A DNA stretch of 21,451 nucleotides from Bifidobacterium imperatoris (lineage in GTDB: Bacteria > Actinomycetota > Actinomycetes > Actinomycetales > Bifidobacteriaceae): positions 1 to 21,451 of the forward strand of contig NZ_NMWV01000037.1 of NCBI RefSeq assembly GCF_002860405.1, in the 5' to 3' direction. Shown piece by piece: positions 1 to 7,844 of this stretch. The notes below the pieces were generated by a model. The model made no database searches, was not told the origin of the DNA, and worked only from the letters and a program-made list of their open reading frames with translations. Made by a program: the position numbers and the translations under genes. Position 1 is the first letter of the stretch. Every line of letters starts with the position of its first letter.

Positions 1-881
1 AAGAATTACTCGCTGATGCGATACGGCAATCTTTCGCAGACAGGCAGGCGATGTCTCCGCTGCTGGACAACAAGGCGGAGCGCCTGTTCCGTGAATACAT
101 GCTGGTGGGAGGCATGCCACAGGCCATAGAGCGTTATCTGGAAACATCCGATATGGGCAATGTCGACCGAGTGAAGCGTCAAATCTTACGTCTGTACGCT
201 CAGGACATCGAGAAATACGGCGGCGATTCGAAAGAACGGGTCAAACGTATCTTCGATGAAATCCCGGGGCAGCTTTCCAAGCATGAAAAGAAGTTCACAC
301 TGTCGTCTTTAGGCGAAAACGCACGCGAACGTGAATATGGCGACGCTTTCTTCTGGTTAGATGAATCGTTCCTAATCAACCGCTGCATGAACGCCACGGA
401 TCCACATGTGGGCCTACGCTTGCATCAAGAGGACTCCACGATGAAATGCTATATGGGAGACACCGGATTGTTGGTAACACAGGTGTTTGCCGACCGCGCA
501 TACACGTCGAATGAGCTGTACCGCGATATCCTGTTCGGCAAACTGGAAGTGAACGAAGGCATGCTGGTGGAGAATGCTATTGCACAGCAGTTCCGAGCCT
601 CAGGTCATCGTCTGTTCTTCTATTCCCGATACTCCCGTCAGGCAGAAGATCGCATGGAAATTGATTTTTTGCTTATCGGAGAGTATTCGAACGCCGCCAT
701 GAAGGCCAGGGTCTGCCCCGTGGAGGTCAAATCGACAAAGAGATACAAAACCACATCGCTCGATAAGTTCAAGAATAAATTCGACAGCCGGGTTGGCATG
801 CAATACGTGCTGCATCCCAGACCAATGCGCGTTGAAGGAGACCGACTATATCTGCCGTTGTATATGGCGCATTGCCTGTGA
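1..881 (+). CDS. AAA ATPase with DUF4143 C-terminal domain, 5' truncated by the window edge
   Basis: The frame is open from base 3 to the TGA at 879-881 with no stop, so the gene begins to the left of the window; the ATG at 51 is internal. What remains is the C-terminal half of the AAA_14/DUF4143 family. It starts with the lid-like 'REYMLVGGMPQAI' segment typical just after the ATPase core, followed by the winged-helix/DUF4143 part. The tail carries 'VNEGMLVENAIA', then 'MEIDFLL' and 'CPVEVKS', which match the spaced acidic, D and E-x-K residues of a PD-(D/E)XK-like fold common in this family. The Walker motifs would lie outside the window. These ATPases are frequent and usually orphan in gut bacteria, and their substrate is not known. 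The family call is firm; the function is not. The next gene converges on it. Confidence 0.85.
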   Translation, partial: ELLADAIRQSFADRQAMSPLLDNKAERLFREYMLVGGMPQAIERYLETSDMGNVDRVKRQILRLYAQDIEKYGGDSKERVKRIFDEIPGQLSKHEKKFTLSSLGENAREREYGDAFFWLDESFLINRCMNATDPHVGLRLHQEDSTMKCYMGDTGLLVTQVFADRAYTSNELYRDILFGKLEVNEGMLVENAIAQQFRASGHRLFFYSRYSRQAEDRMEIDFLLIGEYSNAAMKARVCPVEVKSTKRYKTTSLDKFKNKFDSRVGMQYVLHPRPMRVEGDRLYLPLYMAHCL

Positions 882-1049
882 TGATTCTAGAACGTATCTC
901 AGCAAATGATTCTCAACAAGAAAGGTGAGAGGATTACTGAATCCCAATCGCGCATACAGAGCATCATATCCGCGATATCCCGCCGTTTCAGGCCTGCTTG
1001 AATGTGCGGAGAAGTTCGGTTGCCTCACACTGTTCCTGGCGAGAATCAT

Positions 1050-2306
1050 CTACCGTGAGGCATCGCGCAAGCTGGCGGCCATCGCACGATCCCGGGAACC
1101 TTTGGTCACGCGCAGGCCAAGAGTTACTGCGATCAGCATCACTGTGCAAGCGATCCACAGCACGCGGCCGCCAAAATCGCTGATAATCCAGCCGCCGATC
1201 ATTGGCGCCAAAGCAATCGATAGCGACCACAGCACGTTGTACACACCCTGATATGTGCCGCGTGCATCTGCTGGCGCCATCGCGGCAACTGTAGTAGTTG
1301 CGATGGGGAAAGTGCCCAGCTCGCCGAGCGTCCACAGAACTACGGCGAGCGCAAAACCAGCCCACGAATCGGCCACAATCTGCACTGCATAGCCCAGCAC
1401 GGTCACGGCAAGGCCTGCTATCAGCACACGCGAATTGCCCATGCGCGCGAATAATTTCATCGCTGGAATCTGCAATGCGCAGAGCATGAATCCATTGATG
1501 GTGAGCAGAATCGAGTAATCACCGAGCCCTAAGCCCAGGTTGGTCATGGCGATGGGCAGGCCGGATGTGCTTTGGAAATACACCAGGAAGTAGCCGAACA
1601 TCAATACTGAGAATGCGAGGAATGGCATATCAGTGAGCACCCGCCGCCAATTGCTAGCCATAGAGCCGGATTGTGGCGATGCGGAATCGCTTGTGGGAAG
1701 CTCACTGCCCGGCGCCGGTACTGCCATTCCCAGATGCTTGACTTCGCGGAAGAAAATCATAAGCAATATTGTGACGCCGATCATCACCGTAGCCTCAACG
1801 TAGAACATCAGAGAATACGAAATCTTGACCAGCTGATTCGCCACAATCGGACCGATGGCGTAACCAAAGTTGATGGCCCAGGATTGCAGCACATACGCGC
1901 GTTGTTGGCGCTGGATCGGTACCACGTCTGCAATATATGCGGCGATGGCTGGGCTCGGCAGGGATGCGAACGTGCCATATACGAACAGAGCCGCGCCGAG
2001 TCCAATCGGATGAGTGAGCACAGACACCACTAATAGAGCTGCTGCTGCACCAATTTCGCCGATGATAATCATCACTTGCCGACCAAAACGGTCCGATAAG
2101 GTGCCGCCGAATAGGCAGCCGAGGATGGAACCGAAACCGTACATGGAAACGACTGTGCCTACCACGCCCTCGTTGATATGCAGCGCGGACACCAGGTAAA
2201 TGGATAGGAATGATGTGACGAAGCGCCCCATCCACAAAATCAGGATTGCCAGCCACAAACCCCAGTACAGCGGGGACAGTCCGAATAATTCGCGTTGCTT
2301 CTTCAC
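1050..2306 (-). CDS. MFS transporter (drug or sugar exporter type)
   Basis: 418-residue, strongly hydrophobic protein with about 12 membrane segments in two six-helix halves, joined by a polar Ser/Pro/Gly-rich loop near residues 200-220. The major facilitator loop 2-3 signature is present as GGTLSDRFGRQ (about residues 67-77). The start is a GTG at 2304-2306 (MKKQRELFG). There is no Shine-Dalgarno in front of it, but a TACAGT -10-like hexamer lies exactly 7 bp upstream, so the message may be leaderless. Substrate cannot be told from sequence; the overall style (418 aa, DHA1-like) fits an H+-coupled exporter in the cytoplasmic membrane. It is divergent from the rRNA methyltransferase gene and convergent with the DUF4143 ATPase across a 168-bp gap in which I see no gene or clear terminator. 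Confidence 0.92.
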   Translation of the reverse strand: MKKQRELFGLSPLYWGLWLAILILWMGRFVTSFLSIYLVSALHINEGVVGTVVSMYGFGSILGCLFGGTLSDRFGRQVMIIIGEIGAAAALLVVSVLTHPIGLGAALFVYGTFASLPSPAIAAYIADVVPIQRQQRAYVLQSWAINFGYAIGPIVANQLVKISYSLMFYVEATVMIGVTILLMIFFREVKHLGMAVPAPGSELPTSDSASPQSGSMASNWRRVLTDMPFLAFSVLMFGYFLVYFQSTSGLPIAMTNLGLGLGDYSILLTINGFMLCALQIPAMKLFARMGNSRVLIAGLAVTVLGYAVQIVADSWAGFALAVVLWTLGELGTFPIATTTVAAMAPADARGTYQGVYNVLWSLSIALAPMIGGWIISDFGGRVLWIACTVMLIAVTLGLRVTKGSRDRAMAASLRDASR

Positions 2307-2313
2307 TAGTAAT

Positions 2314-2343
2314 ACTGTACTCGGAGCTCTGAGGCGCTACAGT
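2314..2343. promoter_or_regulatory. Divergent promoter pair, inverted TACAGT -10 hexamers
   Basis: The 66-bp gap between the MFS gene and rlmB holds ACTGTA at 2314-2319 and TACAGT at 2338-2343, an inverted repeat with an 18-bp spacer. Read outward, each is a 4-5/6 match to the TATAAT -10. On the minus strand the hexamer is 7 bp from the GTG start of the MFS gene. On the plus strand it is 8 bp from an in-frame TTG at 2352 and 29 bp from the ATG at 2373. No convincing -35 is visible for either. The symmetric arms could alternatively be a regulator site. Assignment is inference from position and hexamer match. Confidence 0.4.
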
Positions 2344-2372
2344 CCGGGCATTTGGCGCGGGGTGCTGGGACA

Positions 2373-3380
2373 ATGGCACCTATGGCTATCAAAAAGGGAC
2401 CGACCAAGGGGTCGGGTGGAAAACATCGTAATAAGTTGAAGGGATACGGCCCCACTCCGAAGGCCGAGGACCGCGTGTATCACAAGGCCTACAAGGCCAA
2501 GAAGGCAGCGGAGCGCCGACTTCGCTCTGATCCGCGTCTGGCAGCCCGCCGCCGCGTGGACAAGTTCGCATCCGCGGATACGTCCGATCTGGTATTCGGC
2601 CGCAATTCCGTGCTGGAAGCACTGCGCGTAGGCGTGCCAAGCTCCACGCTGTATATTCTCTCCCGCATCGAGCACGATGATCGCACGCGCGAAATCGTGA
2701 AGATTGCTGGCGCGAACGGCCTGCACATGATGGAAGCCGACCGTCTGGAGATGGATCGTATCGCTCGCTCCGGCAACCATCAGGGCGTGATCTTGAAGGT
2801 GGAACCGTACCAGTATTCCTCAGTGCATGAGCTGGTGGAGCGCGCGGAAAAGAAGGCGAAGGCTATGGAGGCCGCGAATTCCGCTGCCGCTCGCATCGCC
2901 GCACGTCCGCTGTTCATTGCTTTGGACGGTGTGACGGATCCGCAGAACCTCGGTGCCGTGATTCGTTCGGCTGCTGCATTCGGTGCTAATGGTGTGATTC
3001 TGCCGGAGCGTCGCTCTGCCTCGGTGAACGCTGCGGCTTGGAAGGTATCTGCTGGCGCTGCCGCTCATATGCCGGTGGCTCGCGTGGTGAATCTGACCAA
3101 GGCTATTGAGGGCTTGAAGGAACGCGGCTATTACGTGGTGGGCCTTGACGGCGGCGGCGATAAGCTCGTCGGCGAAACCGGCTTTGAAACCGATCCGCTG
3201 GTTGTGGTGCTCGGTTCCGAAGGTTCCGGTTTGAGCCGACTGGTTCGTGAGGCGTGCGACGCGATTGCCGGTATTCCGATCAGCTCGACCGTGGAATCGC
3301 TGAACGCTTCGGTGGCTGCAGGCATCAGCCTGTACGCTGTGGCAAATGCACGTCGTAAGGCTGGCGAAGCCGCGAAGTAA
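2373..3380 (+). CDS. rlmB: SpoU/TrmH family rRNA 2'-O-methyltransferase, probably 23S rRNA G2251 methyltransferase
   Basis: SAM-dependent ribose methyltransferase with the SPOUT trefoil-knot fold. The order is: a very basic Lys/Gly/Arg-rich N-terminal extension of about 60 residues; the SpoU substrate-binding domain ('LVFGRNSVLEALR'); then the catalytic domain. All three SpoU motifs are visible: 'DPQNLGAVIRSAAAFGANG' (motif 1, with the conserved Asn and Arg), 'VVLGSEGSGLS' (motif 2) and 'ESLNASVAAGISLY' (motif 3). The basic extension is common in actinobacterial members and probably binds RNA. The start is uncertain: TTG 2352, ATG 2373 and ATG 2382 are all in frame and none has a strong Shine-Dalgarno. 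I chose the first ATG. RlmB is preferred over TrmH (tRNA) or TsnR because of the substrate-binding domain and length (335 aa). The gene ends at a perfect hairpin terminator. Confidence 0.85.
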   Translation: MAPMAIKKGPTKGSGGKHRNKLKGYGPTPKAEDRVYHKAYKAKKAAERRLRSDPRLAARRRVDKFASADTSDLVFGRNSVLEALRVGVPSSTLYILSRIEHDDRTREIVKIAGANGLHMMEADRLEMDRIARSGNHQGVILKVEPYQYSSVHELVERAEKKAKAMEAANSAAARIAARPLFIALDGVTDPQNLGAVIRSAAAFGANGVILPERRSASVNAAAWKVSAGAAAHMPVARVVNLTKAIEGLKERGYYVVGLDGGGDKLVGETGFETDPLVVVLGSEGSGLSRLVREACDAIAGIPISSTVESLNASVAAGISLYAVANARRKAGEAAK

Positions 3381-3430
3381 GCGAGTAACTCCCCTCTTCA
3401 AAGCGGAACTAGAGTTATTGCAATTGATAT

Positions 3431-3462
3431 GAGTGAAGCCCCTCAGGTGAGGGGCTTCACTC
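3431..3462. terminator. Bidirectional terminator between rlmB and the DUF4032 gene
   Basis: A perfect inverted repeat with 15-base arms (GAGTGAAGCCCCTCA / TGAGGGGCTTCACTC) and only two bases between them lies in the 92-bp gap of two convergent genes, 51 bp after the rlmB stop and 11 bp before the stop of the opposite gene. The stem is GC-rich in its upper part. A T-run is poor on both sides, so efficiency is uncertain, but position and symmetry suit termination in both directions. Confidence 0.85.
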
Positions 3463-3472
3463 GTGTTACTGC

Positions 3473-4879
3473 TCAGTGGCTCCACACAGCCGCGTCGGGG
3501 TCGTCGTCGGGGTTGTAGCCGTCGTAGTCGCCATAGGTGTATTCGTCATCCACCACACCGGAATCGGCTTCGGCGTTGAGCTCGTCGAGATCCTTCTTAT
3601 CGAGCTTGTACTTTGGCAGCACATTGTCGATGTAACTGGTCACGGCTTCAGCCATCGGCACATCGTGGCCGGCCTTTTCTGCCAGGAACCAGCGGTGATC
3701 GAGCACCTCGTGGAAGAACTGGGCAGGCTCAATCTGCGAGCGATAATCGCGCGGAATCATGCGAACAGTCGGCTCATAGACTTCGCGCATCCAGTCGGTG
3801 GCCACAATCTCAAGTTCCTCACCATCGCGCCACGTGGAAGCACGGTAGGCATCGAGATCATTGAGCAGGCGGCGAGCCTGGTTCTCCTGCACATCAAGAC
3901 CAGTCAAACGCAGCAGCTTGCGGTTTGCATAACCAGCATCAACCACACGCGGACGTACCAGCACACGCTTACCATCCTCGGCAGTCTTCATTTCGAGCTC
4001 GTCCACATCAAAGCCCAGCTCATTGAGCTTATTGACGCGCTGCTCAATCTTCCACATTTCATCCGGACCGAACTTATCGGTATCGGTCAGAGCGCTCCAC
4101 AGCGAATGATAACGGTCAACCAAGCGGTTGCCTACTTCGATTTCGTCCACGTCGCTCGGCAGCAGTCGGCCGGAAGCCAAATCCATCAGTTCGCCAATGA
4201 TGTTGGTTCGAGCCAAATCGATATCGTATTCGCGCTGACCATCGGTCAGCTGCACCTGCAAATCGCCGGTTTCGGCGTCCACCAAGAAGGCGGAGAAAGC
4301 ATCAGCATCACGCAGGAACAGAACGTTCGACAGAGATACATCGCCCCAGTAGAAGCCAGCCAAGTGCAGACGAACCATGAGCACGGCAAGCGCGTCAATC
4401 AGTCGTTCGGCAGTATCATGCTGCAGATTGCGGGCGAACAGTGCACGGTACGGCAGCGAGAACTTGAGATGACGCGTTACCAAAATAGCTTCAAGCGGCT
4501 CACCATTCTTATCATGACGACCGGTGACCACGGCAATCGGGGTAACCGTAGGCAGCTCGAGCTTCTGCAGACGGCGCAGAATCTCATATTCTCGTTCAGC
4601 CACCTGACGGGTGATTTCCTTCATGGCGTAGACTTCATCGCCCACGTGCACGAAACGCACCACGTGGCGGGAAATGCCTCGCGGCAGGTTGGCAAGCAAA
4701 TCTTCCGGCCATGTAGCCAATGGCTTGTGCCACGGCAGTGTGAACATCTTCGGGTTCGAGCTTGCGGCAGTAATCTTCAGTGCCTGCGGCTCGGCAGAAT
4801 TGGCGTGCTCGTCTTCAGCCTTAACAGAAGTGGCTTTCAACGCACGCGGATCCATCTGGGGCAGATTGTTTACTTCCAT
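3473..4879 (-). CDS. DUF4032 protein with protein-kinase/LPS-kinase-like N-terminal core
   Basis: 468-residue soluble protein typical of actinobacteria and of unknown function. After a low-complexity N-terminus, residues about 65-205 read like a protein-kinase-fold core: 'VYAMKEI' (Lys87, VAIK-like), a Glu in 'AEREYEIL' (about residue 96-100), 'HLAGFYWGDVSLSNVLF' (Asp180 and Asn185 of an HxD...N catalytic loop) and 'FLVDAET' (Asp201 in the DFG position). The DUF4032 domain follows, and the C-terminus is acidic with Tyr/Gly/Asp repeats ('YTYGDYDGYNPDDD'). All residues needed for phosphotransfer appear to be present, so activity is possible but untested. The ATG at 4879 has a GGAG four bases upstream and a TATAAT -10 about 40 bp upstream. 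It appears monocistronic, flanked by terminators on both sides. Confidence 0.85.
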   Translation of the reverse strand: MEVNNLPQMDPRALKATSVKAEDEHANSAEPQALKITAASSNPKMFTLPWHKPLATWPEDLLANLPRGISRHVVRFVHVGDEVYAMKEITRQVAEREYEILRRLQKLELPTVTPIAVVTGRHDKNGEPLEAILVTRHLKFSLPYRALFARNLQHDTAERLIDALAVLMVRLHLAGFYWGDVSLSNVLFLRDADAFSAFLVDAETGDLQVQLTDGQREYDIDLARTNIIGELMDLASGRLLPSDVDEIEVGNRLVDRYHSLWSALTDTDKFGPDEMWKIEQRVNKLNELGFDVDELEMKTAEDGKRVLVRPRVVDAGYANRKLLRLTGLDVQENQARRLLNDLDAYRASTWRDGEELEIVATDWMREVYEPTVRMIPRDYRSQIEPAQFFHEVLDHRWFLAEKAGHDVPMAEAVTSYIDNVLPKYKLDKKDLDELNAEADSGVVDDEYTYGDYDGYNPDDDPDAAVWSH

Positions 4880-4920
4880 AGCACTCCATCGTACTGAGTT
4901 AGAGGGAATAACTGGTTGCC

Positions 4921-4949
4921 ATTATAGGTGTGGCGAGGCACAGAAAAAG
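4921..4949 (-). promoter_or_regulatory. Promoter of the DUF4032 gene (consensus -10)
   Basis: On the minus strand a perfect TATAAT occupies 4921-4926. The -35 region 16-17 bp upstream is a T-rich hexamer (TTTTTC/CTTTTT) supplied by the tail of the preceding gene's terminator, so it is not a good TTGACA match. The predicted start of transcription is near 4914, giving a leader of about 35 bases. Confidence 0.6.
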
Positions 4950-4977
4950 AAAAGCCCCGCAGCTGTGCAGGGCTTTT
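4944..4977 (-). terminator. Rho-independent terminator of the msmK-like gene
   Basis: The arms AAAAGCCC (4950-4957) and GGGCTTTT (4970-4977) form an 8-bp stem. An inner GCA/TGC pairing extends it after a single mismatch, closing on a GCTG loop. Read on the minus strand the stem is followed by TTTTCTTTTTC, a good U-tract. It lies 78 bp after the stop of the ABC ATPase and just upstream of the DUF4032 promoter. Confidence 0.85.
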
Positions 4978-5054
4978 CCAACGAGGTCATAAGAGAGGAA
5001 GAGAATAACCTCGTTTAATGGTTGACGAAGCGGTTAGACCTCGCCAAGTATCTA

Positions 5055-6182
5055 CTAGTTCAGACGCAGCTCGGTCGACGGAGCGAACAGGTGCATCTTG
5101 GCCGGATCAATCTTGATCTTGACGGTTGCACCGACCTTCGGCAGCGCACGCGGGTTCACACGAATCGTGGTGAGCTTGTTCTGGTCGGACATAACCTGGG
5201 AAGCCTCAGCTGCGGAGCCATCGGTGATGATGTTGCCGTAGATGTAGCCGTCGGAGCCCAGATCCTCGACGTTCACAACCTTCAGGGAGAAGGCGTTCGG
5301 GTCGTCGGAAGCAGCCAGGCTTGCGTCCTCAGGACGGAAGCCGACCACAATCTGGCCGTTGTCTTCAGCGGTGAGCTTGTTGACAGCCTCAGCCGGCAGA
5401 TCCACGGTGTCCTCACCGATCTTTGCCTTGCCGTTGACCACCGGGTGGGTGTTCAGGTTCATCGACGGGGAGCCAATGAAGCCAGCGACGAAGACGTTGG
5501 CCGGACGATCGTACAGCTCGGTCGGAGCGCCGACCTGCTGCAGAATGCCGAGCTTGATGACGGCAATACGATCGCCCATAGTCAGAGCCTCAGTCTGATC
5601 GTGGGTCACGTACAGGGTGGTGACACCCAGCTGACGCTGCAGAGCGGCGATCTGGGTACGGGTCTGGACACGAAGCTTTGCATCGAGGTTGGAGAGCGGC
5701 TCATCCATGAGGAAGACCTTCGGCTCACGGACGATTGCACGGCCCATAGCAACACGCTGACGCTGACCACCAGACAGAGCCTTCGGCTTACGGTCGAGGT
5801 ACTCGGTCAGGTCGAGGATCTCAGCGGCCTTCTCGACGCGCTTGCGAATCTCTTCCTTCGGGGTGCCGGCGATCTTCAGAGCGAAGCCCATGTTGTCGGC
5901 GACGGTCATGTGCGGGTACAGAGCGTAGTTCTGGAACACCATTGCGATGTCGCGGTCCTTCGGCTGCATCGTGGTGACGTCCTTGCCACCGATGAGGATG
6001 CGGCCCTTGTTGACCTCTTCCAGGCCGGCGAGCATACGAAGGGTCGTAGACTTACCGCAGCCAGAAGGGCCGACGAGGACGAGGAACTCGCCATCCTTGA
6101 TATCAAGATTCAGATCATCCACAGAGGGCTTATCGTTGCCCGGGTAGATACGAGTGACGTGGTCGAATACGACTTCTGCCAT
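5055..6182 (-). CDS. msmK: Sugar ABC transporter ATP-binding protein, MsmK/UgpC type (CUT1 family)
   Basis: 375-residue ATPase that energises carbohydrate importers. Visible motifs: Walker [10 protein letters not shown] (38-46), Q-loop Gln84 in 'VFQNYALYP', signature LSGGQ (136-140), Walker B 'VFLMDEP' (156-162), D-loop 'SNLDAKL' and switch His194 in 'YVTHDQTEA'. A C-terminal TOBE/OB regulatory region of about 140 residues follows, as in MalK/UgpC/MsmX. The start is the ATG at 6182 (MAEVVFDHV) because GAAAGGA sits 8 bases upstream; a longer frame to 6218 lacks such a site. No permease or binding-protein gene is adjacent. In bifidobacteria most sugar ABC operons lack their own ATPase and a shared one is encoded apart, so this is probably that shared subunit. 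A hairpin and a long leader precede it. Confidence 0.93.
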   Translation of the reverse strand: MAEVVFDHVTRIYPGNDKPSVDDLNLDIKDGEFLVLVGPSGCGKSTTLRMLAGLEEVNKGRILIGGKDVTTMQPKDRDIAMVFQNYALYPHMTVADNMGFALKIAGTPKEEIRKRVEKAAEILDLTEYLDRKPKALSGGQRQRVAMGRAIVREPKVFLMDEPLSNLDAKLRVQTRTQIAALQRQLGVTTLYVTHDQTEALTMGDRIAVIKLGILQQVGAPTELYDRPANVFVAGFIGSPSMNLNTHPVVNGKAKIGEDTVDLPAEAVNKLTAEDNGQIVVGFRPEDASLAASDDPNAFSLKVVNVEDLGSDGYIYGNIITDGSAAEASQVMSDQNKLTTIRVNPRALPKVGATVKIKIDPAKMHLFAPSTELRLN

Positions 6183-6575
6183 AATTTCAATCCTTTCAGA
6201 GGCAGGTACGTGCCTCACGATCCGTTGTAAAGGGATTTATTTCCTTTTGCTTCTACCCACAACACCGACACACAACGTCGCTTCTCGGAACTGCAAGCTT
6301 CAGCGTTTACTTTTTCCGGTTCAGTGAAGGTTCTCTTCGTTGAGCCAAGATTCACTATACACGCGGCATGTACAAAAACAAGGCGAACATGCGAAACATT
6401 TCACAGAGCGTGTCGCCATGTCAGCACCGTGCGAGACGCATTCCTAGGAAGACACTTCAAACCACACGTTTCACGATATGTTTCACGCCGCGATCTTGCC
6501 AATTCCTCGCCGCAGGCTCCTCGTTAATTCAGCATGATGAAGCTGCACGGCGAGACCCGGCGTTAGGCTTGAGAC
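6183..6575. other. 393-bp divergent intergenic region (msmK leader and GT2 upstream)
   Basis: No gene is supported here. Three things are visible. First, a small hairpin with arms GAGGCA/TGCCTC (6199-6216) abuts the Shine-Dalgarno of the ABC ATPase on its mRNA side. Second, a candidate minus-strand promoter lies at 6354-6381. Third, GTTTCACG occurs twice in direct orientation at 6468-6475 and 6480-6487, 12 bp apart. I see no convincing promoter or strong ribosome binding site for the plus-strand glycosyltransferase. Confidence 0.5.
6354..6381 (-). promoter_or_regulatory. Candidate promoter of the msmK-like gene
   Basis: On the minus strand TATAGT (6354-6359; 5/6 match to the -10 consensus) is preceded, after 16 bp, by TTGTTT (6376-6381; matches TTG of the -35). 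It implies a leader of about 165 bases before the ATG at 6182, long enough for post-transcriptional control. Inference from hexamers only. Confidence 0.4.
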
Positions 6576-7844
6576 ATGGAACATGAGCCGTTGGTCAGCA
6601 TCATCATCCCGGTATATAAGGTCGAGCAGTTCCTTGACGCATGTGTGGCGAGCGTCACCGCACAGACCTACCGGAATCTCGAAATCCTGCTCGTGGACGA
6701 CGGCTCCCCCGACTCCTGCCCTGCCATGTGCGATGCATGGGCTGCGAAGGATCCTCGCATCCGCGTCATTCACAAACCCAACGGCGGCCTTTCGGATGCG
6801 CGTAACGCCGGCATCAAACAAGCCACTGGCTCCTATATGTACTTTGCCGACTCCGATGACACCGTGGCACCCACCTTGGTGGAAGATTGCCTCGCCGCCA
6901 TGCGCGAATACGATGCCGACCTCGTAATGTTCCAATTCGACACCATTTCCGAGAATGGCAAGCCACTGCTCTCCAACTATCGGCACAATGATTTTGATAA
7001 AGTGCAGATTCTCACGCCGGTGGAAGCCATCAAAAAGCAAGTCAAAGCTGAGATTGATGGCTACTTCTGGGCTTTCCTCGCCCCTGCACACACCTACCAG
7101 AACACCGGATTCGCTTTTCCTGTAGGCCGTAAAATCGAAGACCTCTCCCGCATCTGCAATGTGATTGGCGAAGCCACACGCGTGGTACGCATTCCGAAGG
7201 TGCTGTATCACTACCGTATGCGCGAAGGCTCCATCACCGCCAGTTGGGATCCGAAGCTTACGCGCGACTGGACCAAAGCCGCCGACGATCGCGAAGCATA
7301 TATTATTGAGCGTTTCCCTGAGCTCAAGGGCTTCATGACGCTGCAACAGCTCAACTTCTTTGCCAATCTTGACTATGAGACGATTCGCCAGTCACTTATC
7401 GCCGGCCTCAAAATCGACCCTGAGGATGCGGATGCGATTCGCCGCCATATCGAGCGACTTTCCAAGACCGCTAACGAAAGCGATGAACCGATCCCGGATA
7501 CATTGCGCGAACTGCTTGGATTACTGAAGCTCGGCGTGACCAAGTTCGCGGACAATGCGGCGGATGCGCTAGCGGCGACGCCCGGCGCCGACCCCACCGG
7601 ACCTTCCATGTGGCTTCCGCTCACGAAAGAGCAGATTGCCGAGCGATGGGCGGATACCACACGAGACGGGCGCAATGGCACCGATAACGACAACGACATG
7701 ACGCTGTCCGAACGATTCCGCGATATGCGCGAGGATTGGCGCCAGCTGCGCATCCAACATATCGAACAGGCTGAGGAGCGCAAAGATGAACGCAAAGCCG
7801 AGCGCCTAGCGGCCCGTAACGGCGTTACTTTCGAGCAGGAGTAA
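6576..7844 (+). CDS. Family 2 glycosyltransferase
   Basis: 422-residue cytoplasmic GT-A fold enzyme that transfers a sugar from a nucleotide-sugar donor. The N-terminal motifs are canonical: 'SIIIPVYKVEQFLDACVASV' (8-27), 'LLVDDGSPDSC' (Asp41-Asp42, nucleotide binding), 'GLSDARNAGI' (71-80) and the metal-binding 'ADSDD' (91-95). The catalytic part covers about 230 residues. The C-terminal part, about 190 residues, is less usual: an Ala-rich region, then a highly charged helix rich in Arg, Glu and Lys (about 375-415) that could form a coiled coil. There are no membrane segments. The start ATG at 6576 has only a weak AGG upstream. Acceptor and product are unknown; exopolysaccharide, teichoic-like polymer or protein glycosylation are all possible. 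It is followed after 87 bp by the LytTR two-component pair in the same direction. Confidence 0.9.
   Translation: MEHEPLVSIIIPVYKVEQFLDACVASVTAQTYRNLEILLVDDGSPDSCPAMCDAWAAKDPRIRVIHKPNGGLSDARNAGIKQATGSYMYFADSDDTVAPTLVEDCLAAMREYDADLVMFQFDTISENGKPLLSNYRHNDFDKVQILTPVEAIKKQVKAEIDGYFWAFLAPAHTYQNTGFAFPVGRKIEDLSRICNVIGEATRVVRIPKVLYHYRMREGSITASWDPKLTRDWTKAADDREAYIIERFPELKGFMTLQQLNFFANLDYETIRQSLIAGLKIDPEDADAIRRHIERLSKTANESDEPIPDTLRELLGLLKLGVTKFADNAADALAATPGADPTGPSMWLPLTKEQIAERWADTTRDGRNGTDNDNDMTLSERFRDMREDWRQLRIQHIEQAEERKDERKAERLAARNGVTFEQE

Noticed and set aside
882..1049. Short frames in the gap between the DUF4143 ATPase and the MFS gene
   Set aside because: Frames on both strands read through into neighbouring genes, lack a ribosome binding site and match no family I know. 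There is no clear terminator hairpin either.
3476..4897. 473-residue open frame on the plus strand
   Set aside because: It lies exactly antisense to the DUF4032 gene, has His/Ile/Val-rich unstructured composition, no family motif and no ribosome binding site. It is a by-product of codon bias.
5022..6230. 402-residue open frame on the plus strand
   Set aside because: It mirrors the ABC ATPase gene, whose Walker and signature motifs are unambiguous on the minus strand; the plus frame shows no domain.
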